A program made the position numbers and the translations under genes. A stretch of DNA of 64,000 nt from Megamerina dolium (Eukaryota; Arthropoda; Insecta; Diptera; Megamerinidae): NCBI GenBank assembly GCA_963854835.1, contig OY978528.1, positions 56,936,761 to 57,000,760 on the forward strand, written 5' to 3'. The first letter of the stretch is position 1, and each line of letters opens with the position of its first letter. Of this stretch, positions 25,188 to 36,960 are shown piece after piece. A model generated the notes under the pieces. It worked only from the letters and a program-made list of their open reading frames with translations. It was not told the DNA's origin and did no database searches.

Positions 25188-25436
25188 CCAACTTGATCAA
25201 AAAGTTCTCGGAATAACCATTGTGTGGCGCTCCCATGGTTCCAATTTTAGTTCAGTTTTTTTTTTTGTTAAGTTGTGACATCTGTTGTTGATATTCCCTC
25301 TAAATCTTAGCATCATAGCTTGACATTTGCAAAAGTTACGTAGCCAAAAGTACATCTATCTTTGTGTGTATTGGCGATTTTGCAACGATGGGAGCGTCAC
25401 ACGGTGGTTATTCCGGGAACTTTTTGATCAAGGTGG
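25188..25436. mobile_element. mariner-type MITE with 51-bp terminal inverted repeats
   Basis: A 249-bp element bounded by TA (25186-25187 and 25437-25438). Left arm 25188-25238 and right arm 25386-25436 pair as inverted repeats with 6 mismatches in 51. The arms include TTGATCAAAAAGTTC and GGAATAACCA. The interior of about 147 bp encodes nothing. Such an element would be moved by a related Tc1/mariner transposase supplied in trans; no transposase with matching ends occurs in this window. Confidence 0.92.
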
Positions 25437-25438
25437 TA

Positions 25439-26412
25439 TTCTTCCGGATATATGAGAAGTCCGAAAAGTGATCGGCCTACAGATTAATTATCGAGAATTG
25501 CATGAAAAAATTATTATATTGAGCCATATTATGTGAACGTAAGATTTATGAATGTCAGTATGTACACATATGTAGAACGTATTAATAGTATTTATATAGT
25601 AAGTATGATCAATTTCCAACAGGGAGCACAGACAATGGTTGCTTGTTGAGGTAATTGTTGAAGCATAACAAAAATATGCTTAAGATAAAAATCAAAGCTG
25701 AATGAAATAGTGAATAAAATAAAACAATTTCAATTTACTGTCTGTTTATTTTGTTATACATAAGTACATAACTAATCTTAATGTGAATATACTATAAATA
25801 TATTTCATTTCATATTGTGAGAGACGACGGCTAATGTGAAACAATTTTTGTTTACTATTCTTATAAACATTACGTAGAGGCATTGAGTTCTTTGCTATCT
25901 TGCAAAAAATAACGTAAACCAATACAATTTTATATTGACATTGAAATCGAAACAAGAGTATAATAAAAAAAAAAAACCAAGTATGTAGTTACTATGAATA
26001 CTAGTACATACTACCAACAATTCAATGCAATGCAATGTACGTACTTTGTCCTTGAATATTGGGGTAGTACAAAAAACAAACTGTCAGTATAAACTCATTC
26101 ACATTTAATTTATGATATTTTTTCACTTAATTAACTTGTTTATTCTCTATGCGACATAAAATATATTCAGGTTTTTTTTTTTTTTTGTGAAATTTTTTGT
26201 TTATACATTTTCATCCTAAAGAAATAAAGATAAAAATCGATTTGTTTTATATTATTTTAGAGCTTTCTTTGTCAAAATATTTTAATAAATATTCTTAACG
26301 AAGCAGAACGAGCTCAAGGTCATATAATGTGCATTTTTTCGTTGTTGTTTTTTTTTTCATAACAAAAATATTTAATATTAACTGTTTCTCGTTCTTTCTT
26401 ATTTCATTACAG
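25439..26412 (+). other. 3' end of the proposed 10.9-kb intron
   Basis: Ends in a T-rich tract and the acceptor TTTCATTACAG at 26402-26412. Confidence 0.55.
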
Positions 26413-27037
26413 CTCTTATCAACTGCCATCTCCGTTGACACACACCCCCTTTCCAGGTATCTCAGAAGTACTGCCCAATCTCTATTTAAGCGGTGCTGGT
26501 GCTGCTATGCCTGATATATTAGATAAATTACAAGTACGTTTTGTGGTAAATGTTGCACCTGAACTACCAGATACACCACTCTCCACTTTAACGAGCCCAC
26601 GTTATGTACGTATTAATGCACAAGATCGTCCTGAAGTTGATTTATCACAATACTTTGATGAGGTAGCCGATATGATTGAAGAAGTACGTCAAGAGAACGA
26701 TGGAAAATCGTTGGTCCATTGTGTGGCCGGTGTTAGTCGTTCAGCAACATTGTGTTTGGTGTATCTGATGAAATATGCAGATATGAGTTTGCGTGAAGCT
26801 TATGAACATGTGAGAGCGGTACGACCACAAATACGGCCCAATTCGGGTTTCTTCCAACAGTTACGGCGGTATGAGGAACAATTACGCGGTAGCTCAACCG
26901 TTCATATGATCTTTATTGAATCGCTTAACAGAGAGGTGCCCGATGTGTTGGAACCAGAATTTCGTGCTATGGAAGAATTTTATCAACGTCAACGTAAAGC
27001 TTTGCGACAACGTAATGGTATTGCGAATTCCATATAA
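26413..27037 (+). CDS. Atypical dual-specificity protein phosphatase (DUSP14/18-like), final exon
   Basis: Cysteine-based phosphatase expected to dephosphorylate phospho-Ser/Thr/Tyr on protein substrates, often MAP kinases in this family. The exon begins after an AG acceptor and completes a split codon (AG+C). 207 codons follow to TAA. Motifs: PFPGISEVLPNLYLSG (DUSP start), the general-acid region NAQDRPEVDL, HCVAGVSRSA with the catalytic Cys codon at 26720-26722 and P-loop Arg, then VYLMKYADMSLREAYEHV and RPQIRPNSGFFQQLRRYE. These are hallmarks of the DUSP14/18/21/28 group. The domain has no stops or missing catalytic residues. No ATG precedes the domain in this exon, so an upstream coding exon is required; the exon ending at 15543 fits in phase (catalytic Cys would be residue 677 of 781). 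An unseen alternative first exon remains possible. Confidence 0.95.
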
Positions 27038-27400
27038 ATTATAGTATGAGATAATTTGTGCTTTGTAAATGTTTAGTAATGTAATTGGTGTAAGTAAAGA
27101 TCTCGTTGCCGTTAGTAACTGAATTGTATGAATGTAAACATATTTAGTTTGTATAAAGGTTAGTTCATAAATGAAAAGTGTTAATTAGGCTGTGTACGTT
27201 TAAAAATCGATTATTTTTAATTATATTTATGTATAGCATGTATATTAGAGTTTGTAAAACATTAGAAGCAAGTCAAAATTCAATTTCGGTTATCATATTT
27301 GTTGCTGAATTATATTATTTTTATATATGTTATTTAATGTAAGGACGAAAAAATATAAATAAATATTTAAAATAAAAATAAAATAAATAAAATTTAAATA
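27038..27400 (+). promoter_or_regulatory. 3' UTR and poly(A) signals of the DUSP gene
   Basis: AATAAA hexamers cluster from 27358 to about 27391, 320-350 bases after the stop. Confidence 0.65.
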
Positions 27401-27460
27401 TATCTTTTATTTAAGATTATAAAAGGTTTTACATACTTCCTTACCTGGCAGCAAAGATCG

Positions 27461-27620
<160 letters not shown>

Positions 27621-28713
27621 TATGAAACAATAATAGTAATAAAATACATTTTCATCCTCTCTATTGGTACCTATTAATATTTTAGGTTTTAGAGAAATTT
27701 TTCCTTACATTGGTTTGGGGAAGAATCTATTATTTTTACATTTATTCTAATATTTCATCCTCTCGAGTAAAACTTACCTGTAATATAGGCTTAAAAACAA
27801 TTTCCTAATATTAGCTTGGGGAAAAATAATTCATTATTTTCACGTTTGTTTCAATACTACGTATTTAACGTGGTTCGAATTGTTTGATTTGAGTAAAATG
27901 AGCAATATTTTGGTTTAAAATCAATTGTTATTTAAAAGAAAAACTTCAATTGCCCTGACAATAGAGATATGAATTTAGTGTTTAGCTATGTGAAAGCATC
28001 TGAAAGTAGATAATTCTTTTTCAATGCACAGAAAAACCTTTTTTCGTCTTTCTTTTACCCCAAAACCGATATTATTGCAAGCAGTCGCATCTTACAATTG
28101 TCTAAATTCTGAAAAATATGTATATTAATTTTTGAATTGGGATTCTTTTGAATTTTTCAAACAAAAATATTTCTTATTTGAAAAATGTGCTTTAAATTTA
28201 TTTATTTAACATACCTGTTGTTAATTTGCAATATATGGATTGTGTCATGGCTAACCATACACTATTGATCGGAAATATATGAATATCGTTTAAAAATCAT
28301 TGCATACTTTTATGCACTTAAATAATTCATTTAATAGGGCACCAAGAGACATTGATTGATGTTGATACTCGATGTTGATAAGTTTAGATAGAAAACTCTA
28401 TTTCATGTATATATTTTCCATCTTAGATAAAATTGAATACAATAATATATTGGCTTAAACTGAGAACTTGCTGTCTACAATTATGTATAAATTTCAATGC
28501 ATTTGGATTGACTCCATTTTCATAAAAAAAAATTTCATTAACATTCACATTGATAAGAAAGTAAAAGAAATAAAATAAAATAGTACATATATTTATGACT
28601 GCCATCAGCATCAGTTACATCATTCTAAAAAAGAATTAAAAATTTCTTCGTGAAACACCACCATCAAATGATGTTACAATGAGAATATTATTATATTTTC
28701 TAGCTCAATAAAG
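27621..28713. other. AT-rich intergenic DNA, no feature recognised
   Basis: A TTTTCATCCTCT-type motif recurs near 27650 and 27758, with similar flanks (AGAAATTTTTCC..TTGGTTTGGGG and AAACAATTTCC..TAGCTTGGGG). This suggests a decayed ~110-bp direct duplication at 27650-27850. Confidence 0.4.
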
Positions 28714-28722
28714 ATTGACTTA

Positions 28723-29062
28723 AAAAAAAAATAAATATGTGGCATTTAAAGCCCCGAAGGGCTCATTGGCCGAGCTTCTCTTCAATTACTGTTGTGCGTG
28801 TTAAATTTTGGACAGTATTAGAAGGGACCTACTTATTTTAGCTGGTTCCGAACGGGAGAACCCTTGCGACATCACTTTTTCTGAGCTTTGTCACAGAGTT
28901 CTTTTAGAAGCTTTTTCATGGCAAGTTGTTACTGCCATAGGTGGGTCCTGTTCGAAAGAAAAATCTTTTTCGATATTAAATTTGTTATGCACGAGCCGGG
29001 GATTGAACCACGACTCAGATCAGAAGGCCAACACACTAACCACTGAGCCACGGCACCCAAAA
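28723..29062 (-). repeat. tRNA-derived SINE, full-length copy with target duplication
   Basis: The same family as 9520-9881, inserted in reverse. The tRNA-like head is at the right end (GGGTGCCGTGGCTCAG on the minus strand; B box GGTTCAATCCC) and the A-rich tail is at 28722-28731. It is flanked by a 9-bp direct repeat ATTGACTTA (28714-28722 and 29063-29071), the expected mark of LINE-driven insertion. Confidence 0.9.
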
Positions 29063-29071
29063 ATTGACTTA

Positions 29072-31784
29072 CTCAAATCAATAAAAGTGAAAAATATTTT
29101 AAGGAATTTTTTTTTCATTCTTTTTCTCTTTCTGCTTTTAACACAAACACTCTCGTTTAATTGTATTGATATAAATCAAAAAATACATTTTCATTATGTT
29201 AAATTTTAAATACACATAACAATCAATATACACATAATCATTGATCATATACAGGGAATAGGGCGAATGAACGATTTTGGTACAAAAAAGTAAAACGACA
29301 AATTAATACGAAGATGATAATTTTATTAAAGTTCCATATGATTTAATACGTACAAATCATAATAAAAAACGAAAGAATGAATAATTGAATAAAAATTACA
29401 TATTCCACTTGCACGTAGACGAGTGTTGATCGTTAGCTATCACTCAAAGTCTATACGAGTATTTGCGTAAAATTATGAAATCATTTTAGAATTGCTTTTT
29501 CTTTTTATTTCAAATAATAAATATAATAATAAAAAAAATTAAATAAAAACAATACCAAAATATGCGTGACTTGTTCAGAGCCTTAGCGTTTGTTTTTTTG
29601 TTTTTTTTTTTTTTTGTTTTTGTTAATGACCATAGCCATAACTCTTACCACCACTATATTGCCATAATGCTATTGTTTAGTAGTGCGCAAAATGGGAATG
29701 CTTAATTGTTGTTGTTGTTGGTGTAGTGTTTTTGACACCTCATTACTACTCGTATTTGTGTTTCGTAATTTTTGTTTTATTTTACTCTTCACAATGTTTT
29801 GCAACTATTTCTATGGTTGGCATTGAAATAGTTCATTGACCATAATGCGTTAATTTCGCTTTTTTTTTTGTTTCACTAATGTTTTCTAGAAAAATTTCCG
29901 CCCTTTCTACTTTTTCGAATCTTTCTTATTACTATTTTTTTTTTCGCGCTGATATAAAAGTATTTTGCCCTTTTAATCCGAACATTATAGGATCATGGTA
30001 ATTTGTTATTTATTTTTTTTTTGAAGCAAACGACTTATGTAAAGTTAAGAAGTAAAGGTTAAGCAAAGTCAAAAATTCTCATGTATTAATAATATGTAAT
30101 GAAAATAATAATAAAAAAAAAGACCAATAAAAAGATGCGTAAGCTAAAAGCACGTGTTGATCAATTTAATCAGTCAGTTAGCCATCATGTCGATAAGTTA
30201 GTTTTATTAACAATGCAAACGCACATTAATCTTTCTGCCTCTTCGTTTTTTTTCAGCTTTGCCGCTAGCCTTTTTCATACGCAATTTGTATGTTGATCAT
30301 TCAGTGTTAATGACCAGTAAATGACCAGTAAGTAAATGGCGTCATCTCTCAGATGGCATCATTTATCTTGAGCGTCTCTGATACTTTGCACTGGTTTCTG
30401 AGGAATGCTTATTAGCAGCTGGTTGGATTGTTATTTATTGTATTGTATGTACATTACCGCCACAATACAGATACTACATGTGTGACATAATCGCCGCATT
30501 TGTTGTGAAAGTATTTTATTTTAATATATATTTTGTTTAATTTTTTCCATTTTTGTTTATTTTTTTTTTTTGGTAAATACTCATATTTATGTCTCATAAC
30601 TTTAATTTTAAATTTGTTTCAAACCACACAGTGGAACGCGGAATATCTACAAAGAGAAAAAATGTATGAAATATATAAATAAATTCAAGTAATTTATGAG
30701 CAATGTACATCGTGAAGGCGTGGGAGTGTGCTCGCTTTAAATTGACTTATATTATTGTATTAAAGTTACGTCGAAATTTTATTTAAAATAATCGAGGGAA
30801 GCGCAAAATTATGTAAACAACACAGTTGGTATGGGATAGAGGACAATTTTTCATATTCGATTCGCATTCTCCTTACCGTGTTAGGTTCTATGTAAAATGC
30901 GTGATCCATAAAAATTGTTGGGGTTGAAAAGCTGAATATGTAACCAGTCATAATTACTTCTTCAGCTTCAACATTGCTTTCTGACATTCTTAAACCCTTG
31001 TAAATTGTGTCCCACTATTCCTAGTGTACTCCCGAAAGGTTAAGATATATCAGATATCTCCATTGAGTTTTTCTTATCTTCACTTTTTAGTGGGACACTC
31101 TTTCAATGTGAAAGCAAAAACAACCGAAAAATAAGAAATAAGTTCATGGCTATGCAGAAATCACATCTGGGTGGGTAAAATATAAAGTCGGTCGCCTTAA
31201 ATTTTAAACGTGATCTTTTTTCTAAACGTACTCTTATTTATGTTTCTTCCTTTAGGGGGGTTCTCTACAAAATGAACACAAAAAAAAACTTTGGAAACAC
31301 GACGAATAATCACAAAGATGCCCATGAATCATCCCCAGAGTGATGCAATATCCCCATATTCACTCCATTTTCACATCATAAGCGTATTCGCTTACAAAGT
31401 TTACGATGTTTTCAAATCTACCTAAACATAGTTATCTGTTTAAAATCAATCTGTTAAAAATCGATAATAAAAGTCCATACCTACCCGAAACTCGTCTCTG
31501 TAGGGTTAAAATGTAAGGCTGACCACAATTAATTTTTCTCCCCCATTTTTCTTAAACAACAAATTGAATACCAAAACATTTGAAAATTACAAAGTTTCCC
31601 AAAAATAATAACTGAAGGGTGAATGGCGTTTCCCATTAATCTATACCATTTCAATCCTTACATTTCTCCCCTACAAACCTCTCCTCGAGTTATATCTGTA
31701 AGGAAGGAATGTAACAATCAAAGCTACAGAACCACTCACACACCCACACCGCATTCACAACAACTTAGTATGACAATTCGACAA
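29072..31784. other. AT-rich intergenic DNA, no gene recognised
   Basis: Contains an 11-bp perfect inverted repeat GTGTCCCACTA/TAGTGGGACAC at 31007-31017 and 31088-31098, possibly a very small MITE. Open frames here are short and without motifs. Confidence 0.4.
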
Positions 31785-31950
31785 TTCCCAAGAAGGGAGG
31801 GGTCTACGTCTCGGAAACCCTAGACCTCGTCGTCGACTAAGGTCCATTCAACTCATCAGAATACAGAAATGCTTTATACGAGAACAAAACAAAGCATTTC
31901 AGTATTCTTGCTACAACAAAAACAACAACAACAACAACAACAGCAACGAC
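31785..31950 (+). repeat. Copy 2 of the (CAA)n-tailed ~135-bp repeat
   Basis: Diverged but collinear with the copies at 22.8 and 59.7 kb. In the shared frame it encodes GVYVSETLDLVVD, a stop, then GPFNSSEYRNALYENK. A CAA-rich tract follows. Confidence 0.8.
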
Positions 31951-32221
31951 AATTCAATAGCATTTCGATTTTAAAATGGCGCCAATCAGTCGTAAAGCAA
32001 TTGTCCATCAGTGCTTATTATGAGCGTTCAAACCATAATACGACCAATTCAGTAGGGGTTTCTTTTACAAACAATTTATCTATCAAAATGGTGCCAATTA
32101 GTTGGAAAGCAATGTTTCTAAGCCTTTGCTTTCTAGAAGCAAAGGCTTCTAAAAGAGCCTTTGAAATAGATCTTCTTCGCAAAGTGTCTGCTGCTCGGAA
32201 TTTGTTATTATACACACAAAA
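31951..32221. other. Spacer with a short direct duplication
   Basis: An ATGGCGCCAATCAGTCGTAA-type segment near 31976 recurs as ATGGTGCCAATTAGTTGGAA near 32087, a diverged direct repeat about 111 bp apart. Confidence 0.5.
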
Positions 32222-33108
32222 TCTTCTTCTTCTTTGTCCTAGCCTTTTCCTATTTGGGGTCGGTTCTCCTTGTACGATATTTCCAGGTCGTGCGATCCTG
32301 TGTGGTCTCCTTCTTTAGATTCTTGCTACGCAAATTGGATTTTATTAAGTTGCTCCAAGTTCGAAGTGGTCTTCCTGGGCCTCTTTTACTCTCTTCCAAT
32401 GCCAATGTTCTCCTCAATACATTATCTTCCGGTCTCCTCATTACATTACCATACCAACAGAGGCGATTTTCTTGCAGCTTATCTGTGATAGGCGCCACCT
32501 TGCTGCTTTCACGTACGTACCTACTCTGGACTTTAGCGAGTAGGTTAACACCACTGGCCCAACGTAGCATACGCATTTCCGTCACATGTAGTTTTTGTTG
32601 TAGGTTCTGCGGTATCGCCCATCACTCAGAGGAATAAAGCATTGTTGGTCTGACAATAGATTTGTAGATTTTGCCTTTTATGTGTTGTGGCATCCTTTTG
32701 TCGCAAAGAACGCCTAATGTGCATCTCCAGCTCTGCCACCCACATTGGATCCTATGCGATATTTTTTTGTCAAGCGTGCCGTTTACACTAATATCCGAGC
32801 CAAGGTATTTGAAGCTATCGACATTCTTGATGGAATCGCTACCAAGTTTTAGGCAGGTTTTTTTCGGCTTCTCCTTCGAACTGGAATTCAATCATCTCGG
32901 TCATGCTGCGGCTTACCCTCAAGCCATTTGATTCAAGCGCATTCACCCATAGGCTTTCCTTGTAGAGCAGCTTTTTTTTCGCAAGTAGCACGACGACGTC
33001 TGCGTATAAAAGCGTCTATGGCAGGCTGTCTTGGATGTCGCGTGCAAGTAAATCCATCACCAGGTTGAAAAGCAGGGGGCTAAGGGCTGAGCCCGGTGAA
33101 CGCCCACA
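32222..33108 (-). mobile_element. 5'-truncated RTE-like LINE fragment
   Basis: On the minus strand the reverse-transcriptase core starts at VGVH, then after a frameshift GSALSPLLFNLVMD. A stop and LLYADVVVLLAK follow. Further on are FKYLGSDISVNGTLDKKI, VLCDKRMPQHIKGKIYKS, RPTMLYSSE, and the C-terminal LCWYGNVMRRPEDNVLRRTL, SKRGPGRPLRTWSN and PK-stop. The 3' end is a short (GAA)n tract on the minus strand (32222-32236). This C-terminus and tail resemble RTE-clade elements. Stops and frameshifts make it a pseudogene, and the catalytic YADD box reads YADV. Confidence 0.88.
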
Positions 33109-33350
33109 TTAACATTAAACGGTTTCGTGAGCCCAGTTATGCATCTCGCTTGTGTGGTGACTTGGTAGTAAGTGTCTTGGACTTGTTTTATGGTGCTTTC
33201 TGGGCGCAAAATACTGGAAAAACAAGACTGGCAGGGTGCTTTGAAGCCAATAATTTAATTTTTAACCTCTATAATTAGTAATCAACGTTTTTAGAGTTCA
33301 ATGAATTTCAAATATTTAAAATATATCAGCTGTGCCATAGAAGAGAGCCG
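33109..33350. other. Short spacer, nothing recognised
   Basis: No feature recognised. Confidence 0.35.
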
Positions 33351-33491
33351 AAAAATATTTTGTTTGAAAGGAAAATTTTCAGAGCATTAAATTAAAATAT
33401 TCAAATAAATTTAAAAAAAAAAAAAAGTTAAAAATAAAAAGTATTTTTAATATTTTGCTCTGAAAATTTTCCTCTCAAACAAAATATTTTT
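33351..33491. repeat. Fold-back inverted repeat
   Basis: Arms of about 36 bp (33351-33386 and 33456-33491, one mismatch, sharing GGAAAATTTTCAGAGC) are separated by about 70 bp of A-rich sequence. It could be a small MITE or a fold-back element. No target duplication is evident. Confidence 0.75.
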
Positions 33492-36376
33492 TTTTTTCAT
33501 TTCTAAGCAGTTAAATTAAAGTCACAAAATTTTGCGATTTCTAAGAAATACATTTTCAACAACAAACAAACAAAATAAAATTTTAATTTTTATTTTAAGG
33601 AAATTGGTAATGCTTAAAAAACAGTTATTTTCAACAATTTCATCAGAAATTGCAATCAATAACCAATTTGTCGTATTAGCTTTATTTTATAATCTTATTA
33701 AATCATCATATTAAAATTTTATATGTGTACACAACGTGCAAGTCTCTGTAAATATGTAAACGTTAGACGCAACCAGGAAACTATAAATAAAAAATTGAAA
33801 AATTTAATTTAATAAAGAGTGACCCAAATCAATTTTTCAATTATATCTAATACAAATATTTCCTTAATATTAAATAACCTTTCTCAACAATATCATCCAA
33901 GATCAAGATAAAAAATCAATCAATGATGATCACTTAATGAATAAAACAAAACAAAAACAAAAAAAAAAAGAAAACACAAAAAAAGACATTGAAAAATAAA
34001 TCAACAGCACAAAAATAATAATAATGAATAAAAATTAAAATCAAAAGTAAAACAAAATCAGCTGATTGTAATGAAAATTGTCACTGATCAATAAAAGCGA
34101 CTATCAAAATGCATAATGACACAGCATGCGACTGGCCCAAATGTTAATCTTATTGGCTGGCTCATTAAAACCAGACAAAGAGGGAGAGATAGAGCAATGA
34201 ACTTGTTTCTTTACTTTAAATATATGTACACACATTGAAAAGCTGCAGCATTAGCTACAGCTTACTTTTTCATGTTCACTGTCATTTTCAAAAGATGTGT
34301 AAGTCAAGAGTTACGAATGTAAATACAAATATACAAAATACAAAAAAAAAACGAAATTGAAGAAATCAAGATAAACAAAATTTTCTCATTCTCAAAAATA
34401 TATACAAACATACATAGACCTGCATGGGTAAATCATAGACTGAAAATAGAGAATATTCTGAGCATCTCTATAAAAAAGAAAGCAGATTGACTAGACTATG
34501 TAGATAATGGGTGCAATAACCTTGTAACTAATAGTAAGTAATCATCATCGTCGTCATTATTTTCATCATCATCATCATCATCACAATCACTGCTACGCAC
34601 ACTCTTAATTACAGCATTATACACTACTGAACAGAGCATTGACCTGTTCAAAAATTATAATAATGATAATCTATAGGTGAAAACATTCATGTTTTCCTTT
34701 ATGTGTACATATAATCGACTTGTAGAGTAGATATAATAGCATTTTGTTGCTCTTTCCACTTTCAACAAAGTCAATAACCCTCAGCTAACCCAAAAGCTTT
34801 CCTGCTTCTACCTATCTACATATGTAGCTCATAGCCAAAATAAAAATCAATGAGAACTGATGCGTATTCTTCTTCTTCCCCACCTTAATCCGAGCCAAAC
34901 TATGCCCTCAGCTTTATAATGACTTTGTTCTGGTTTTTTCTGATTTCATTTCCTTTTTTTTTTTCTCTTGCTAACAAAAACTGATTGCCTAACTGTCAAA
35001 AAGTTCACTGACATTATCAAAAAAAAAAAAACAAAAAAAAATTAAAATGAAAATCTAAAGCAAAAATTCAAAAAGAAAGATGTTCCATAACACGTCACCG
35101 TCACACATACCCACTCACTTTACACATTCATATGTAGTATGGTACTTAAGCAATTCGTATTAACTGAAAATGCTCTCCTTCTTAACAAGAATTTGCTCTC
35201 TTTTCTATTTTGTTTTGTCAGTTGAATACGATTATCTACCTACGTGCGAGCATGTATATGTCTGCCTGACAGTGACAGTGCTGCGATGGCGCACTAAGCG
35301 CACGAAACAAACATTTCACTTTTACCGGCCGGCATTTCATATCTCCAATTCCACCTTTATGAGACTACATACACACACACACATGATTCAATGTATCATA
35401 CAAATGTTGATTCATTCGTTTGTTGCTTGGTTAAGAACAGGTAACATGCGTGAGGGTCATTGACCAAATTTGTTTGTGCCCCTCTTACTTGCACGTACAC
35501 CAAAAGCCCAAACACACATGCACCATAGCGCAACGTCATGATCATTGAGAAAGAGTGCCAGAGAGAGAGGGATAGTAAGTGAGTATGATAAGGTATACAA
35601 TGTGATCGATTGCAATCAACCATGTTGAGACGTAGAGAGTTGGATACCTCTATCACCACCATCTGATCATATGATCATATGATATGGGTTTAATAAACTG
35701 TTTTTGATACAAAAAAATTTTGTTGATGCCAAGAAAAACTTTCCCAAAAAATGTGATCTCTTTTTTTGACGATTCTCTTAATTTGAGTATGAATATTATA
35801 TCATATGCGTATGCTCATTTCTTCAAGCGGAGTTTTAAAAGAGATTTATTATGACTATTTTTTTTTTGTTCGTTTTGTTGTTGTTTTTTCACGAGCGCGT
35901 TATTTAAAAATAGTAACAGTATTCGAAAGTTCTTTGCATTCTCAGAAATACAGAGGCATACAATATATGTAAGTGATTTCAGAAAAATAAGGTAAAAAAT
36001 AGATATACAAGTATATATAATTCTTCGAAATGTTCTTTCTTCAGTTGTTGTTTATTCTTATTCATTTAATTTTTGTTGTTATTTTTTGGCTTTCATTTGA
36101 CATAAAAGAGGTTCGTTCAACTTGAGAGCATTGATATGTAAAATTTATTTTGATTATTGCTTTTGAATTTGGTTTCTTTCTTTTTTAATTTTTTTTTGTG
36201 GTGGGGATTTTCTCGATTTCATTGAATTGATTGTTTGTGAATTTTAATTTTCCTTTTCTTTAACGGTGAAATGATGACGTAGGGTATGATGATGATTTGG
36301 TTTTTACATACATAAATAAATGCAAGTAAATGAAATTTTAATGAGAATTTATGAATTTCTAAATAATTAGAAAAAG
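33492..36376. other. AT-rich intergenic or intronic DNA with simple repeats
   Basis: A (CAT)n tract is at 34559-34583, with CACA tracts near 35370 and a GAGA stretch near 35550-35570. This texture is common in fly regulatory or intronic DNA. No coding exon is recognised. Confidence 0.4.
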
Positions 36377-36960
36377 TTAAAATTCAGAAAAATTCCTTGT
36401 ATAACACTGTATGACCGGGATTGGCAAAATCCTCCACTGAACTCTTCTCGAGGGTGCCGATAGGTAAAACATACCACAAGACCAGGCTAAGGTGGTGTAG
36501 TGTTTGTTAATCTTCAATAACACAGCATCCGCCAAAGTATTCTGATCATGGTTGGCAGTAAGGGCTTGGATCAATGTGTCATACGGCGTGTGCCGAGGCT
36601 CAGCCTAGCTGGGGGCACTTTGTCAAATAGACGAGCCTCTAGCGTGAGCTTATGGATGCCTGGCGCCCTCCGTAAGAAGTAGCCTGACCTACGTAATTGT
36701 GTTAATCACAGGTACACCATCGATGTTGGTAACACACGTTGACGATAGACGGCAACCTATCTAACCAGTAGGCAAACTTGGCCAGAATAGAGTTGAAGTC
36801 GCACTAAGCTGTTGTAGGTTAGATATTAGAAGAACAATCCGATGGCACTTTGGGCCTTACTTAATAGTATTTTTGCCAAGGACCCCGTAATTGATATTTT
36901 TAATTGGGACCGGCACCTAGTTCGGCCGCTAGAGGGCGCCAAACTTTTGAACCCCTATCA
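36377..36960. repeat. GC-richer block of unknown origin, possibly a transposon relic
   Basis: Composition rises sharply above the AT-rich flanks, with segments such as GCTAGAGGGCGCC near 36927 and CCGAGGCTCAGCC near 36592. A 65-codon minus-strand frame (36377-36574) shows no domain I recognise. Isolated GC-rich blocks in this genome are mostly retroelement fragments, so that is the likely origin. Confidence 0.4.

Noticed and set aside
34559..34583. CRISPR-like or regularly spaced repeats ((CAT)n, (CAA)n, (GT)n tracts)
   Set aside because: Simple microsatellites without spacers, in a eukaryotic genome.
35170..35463. 97-codon + strand frame with a hydrophobic start
   Set aside because: No conserved domain and CACACA-driven sequence in the middle. 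The apparent signal-like start is common in T-rich DNA.
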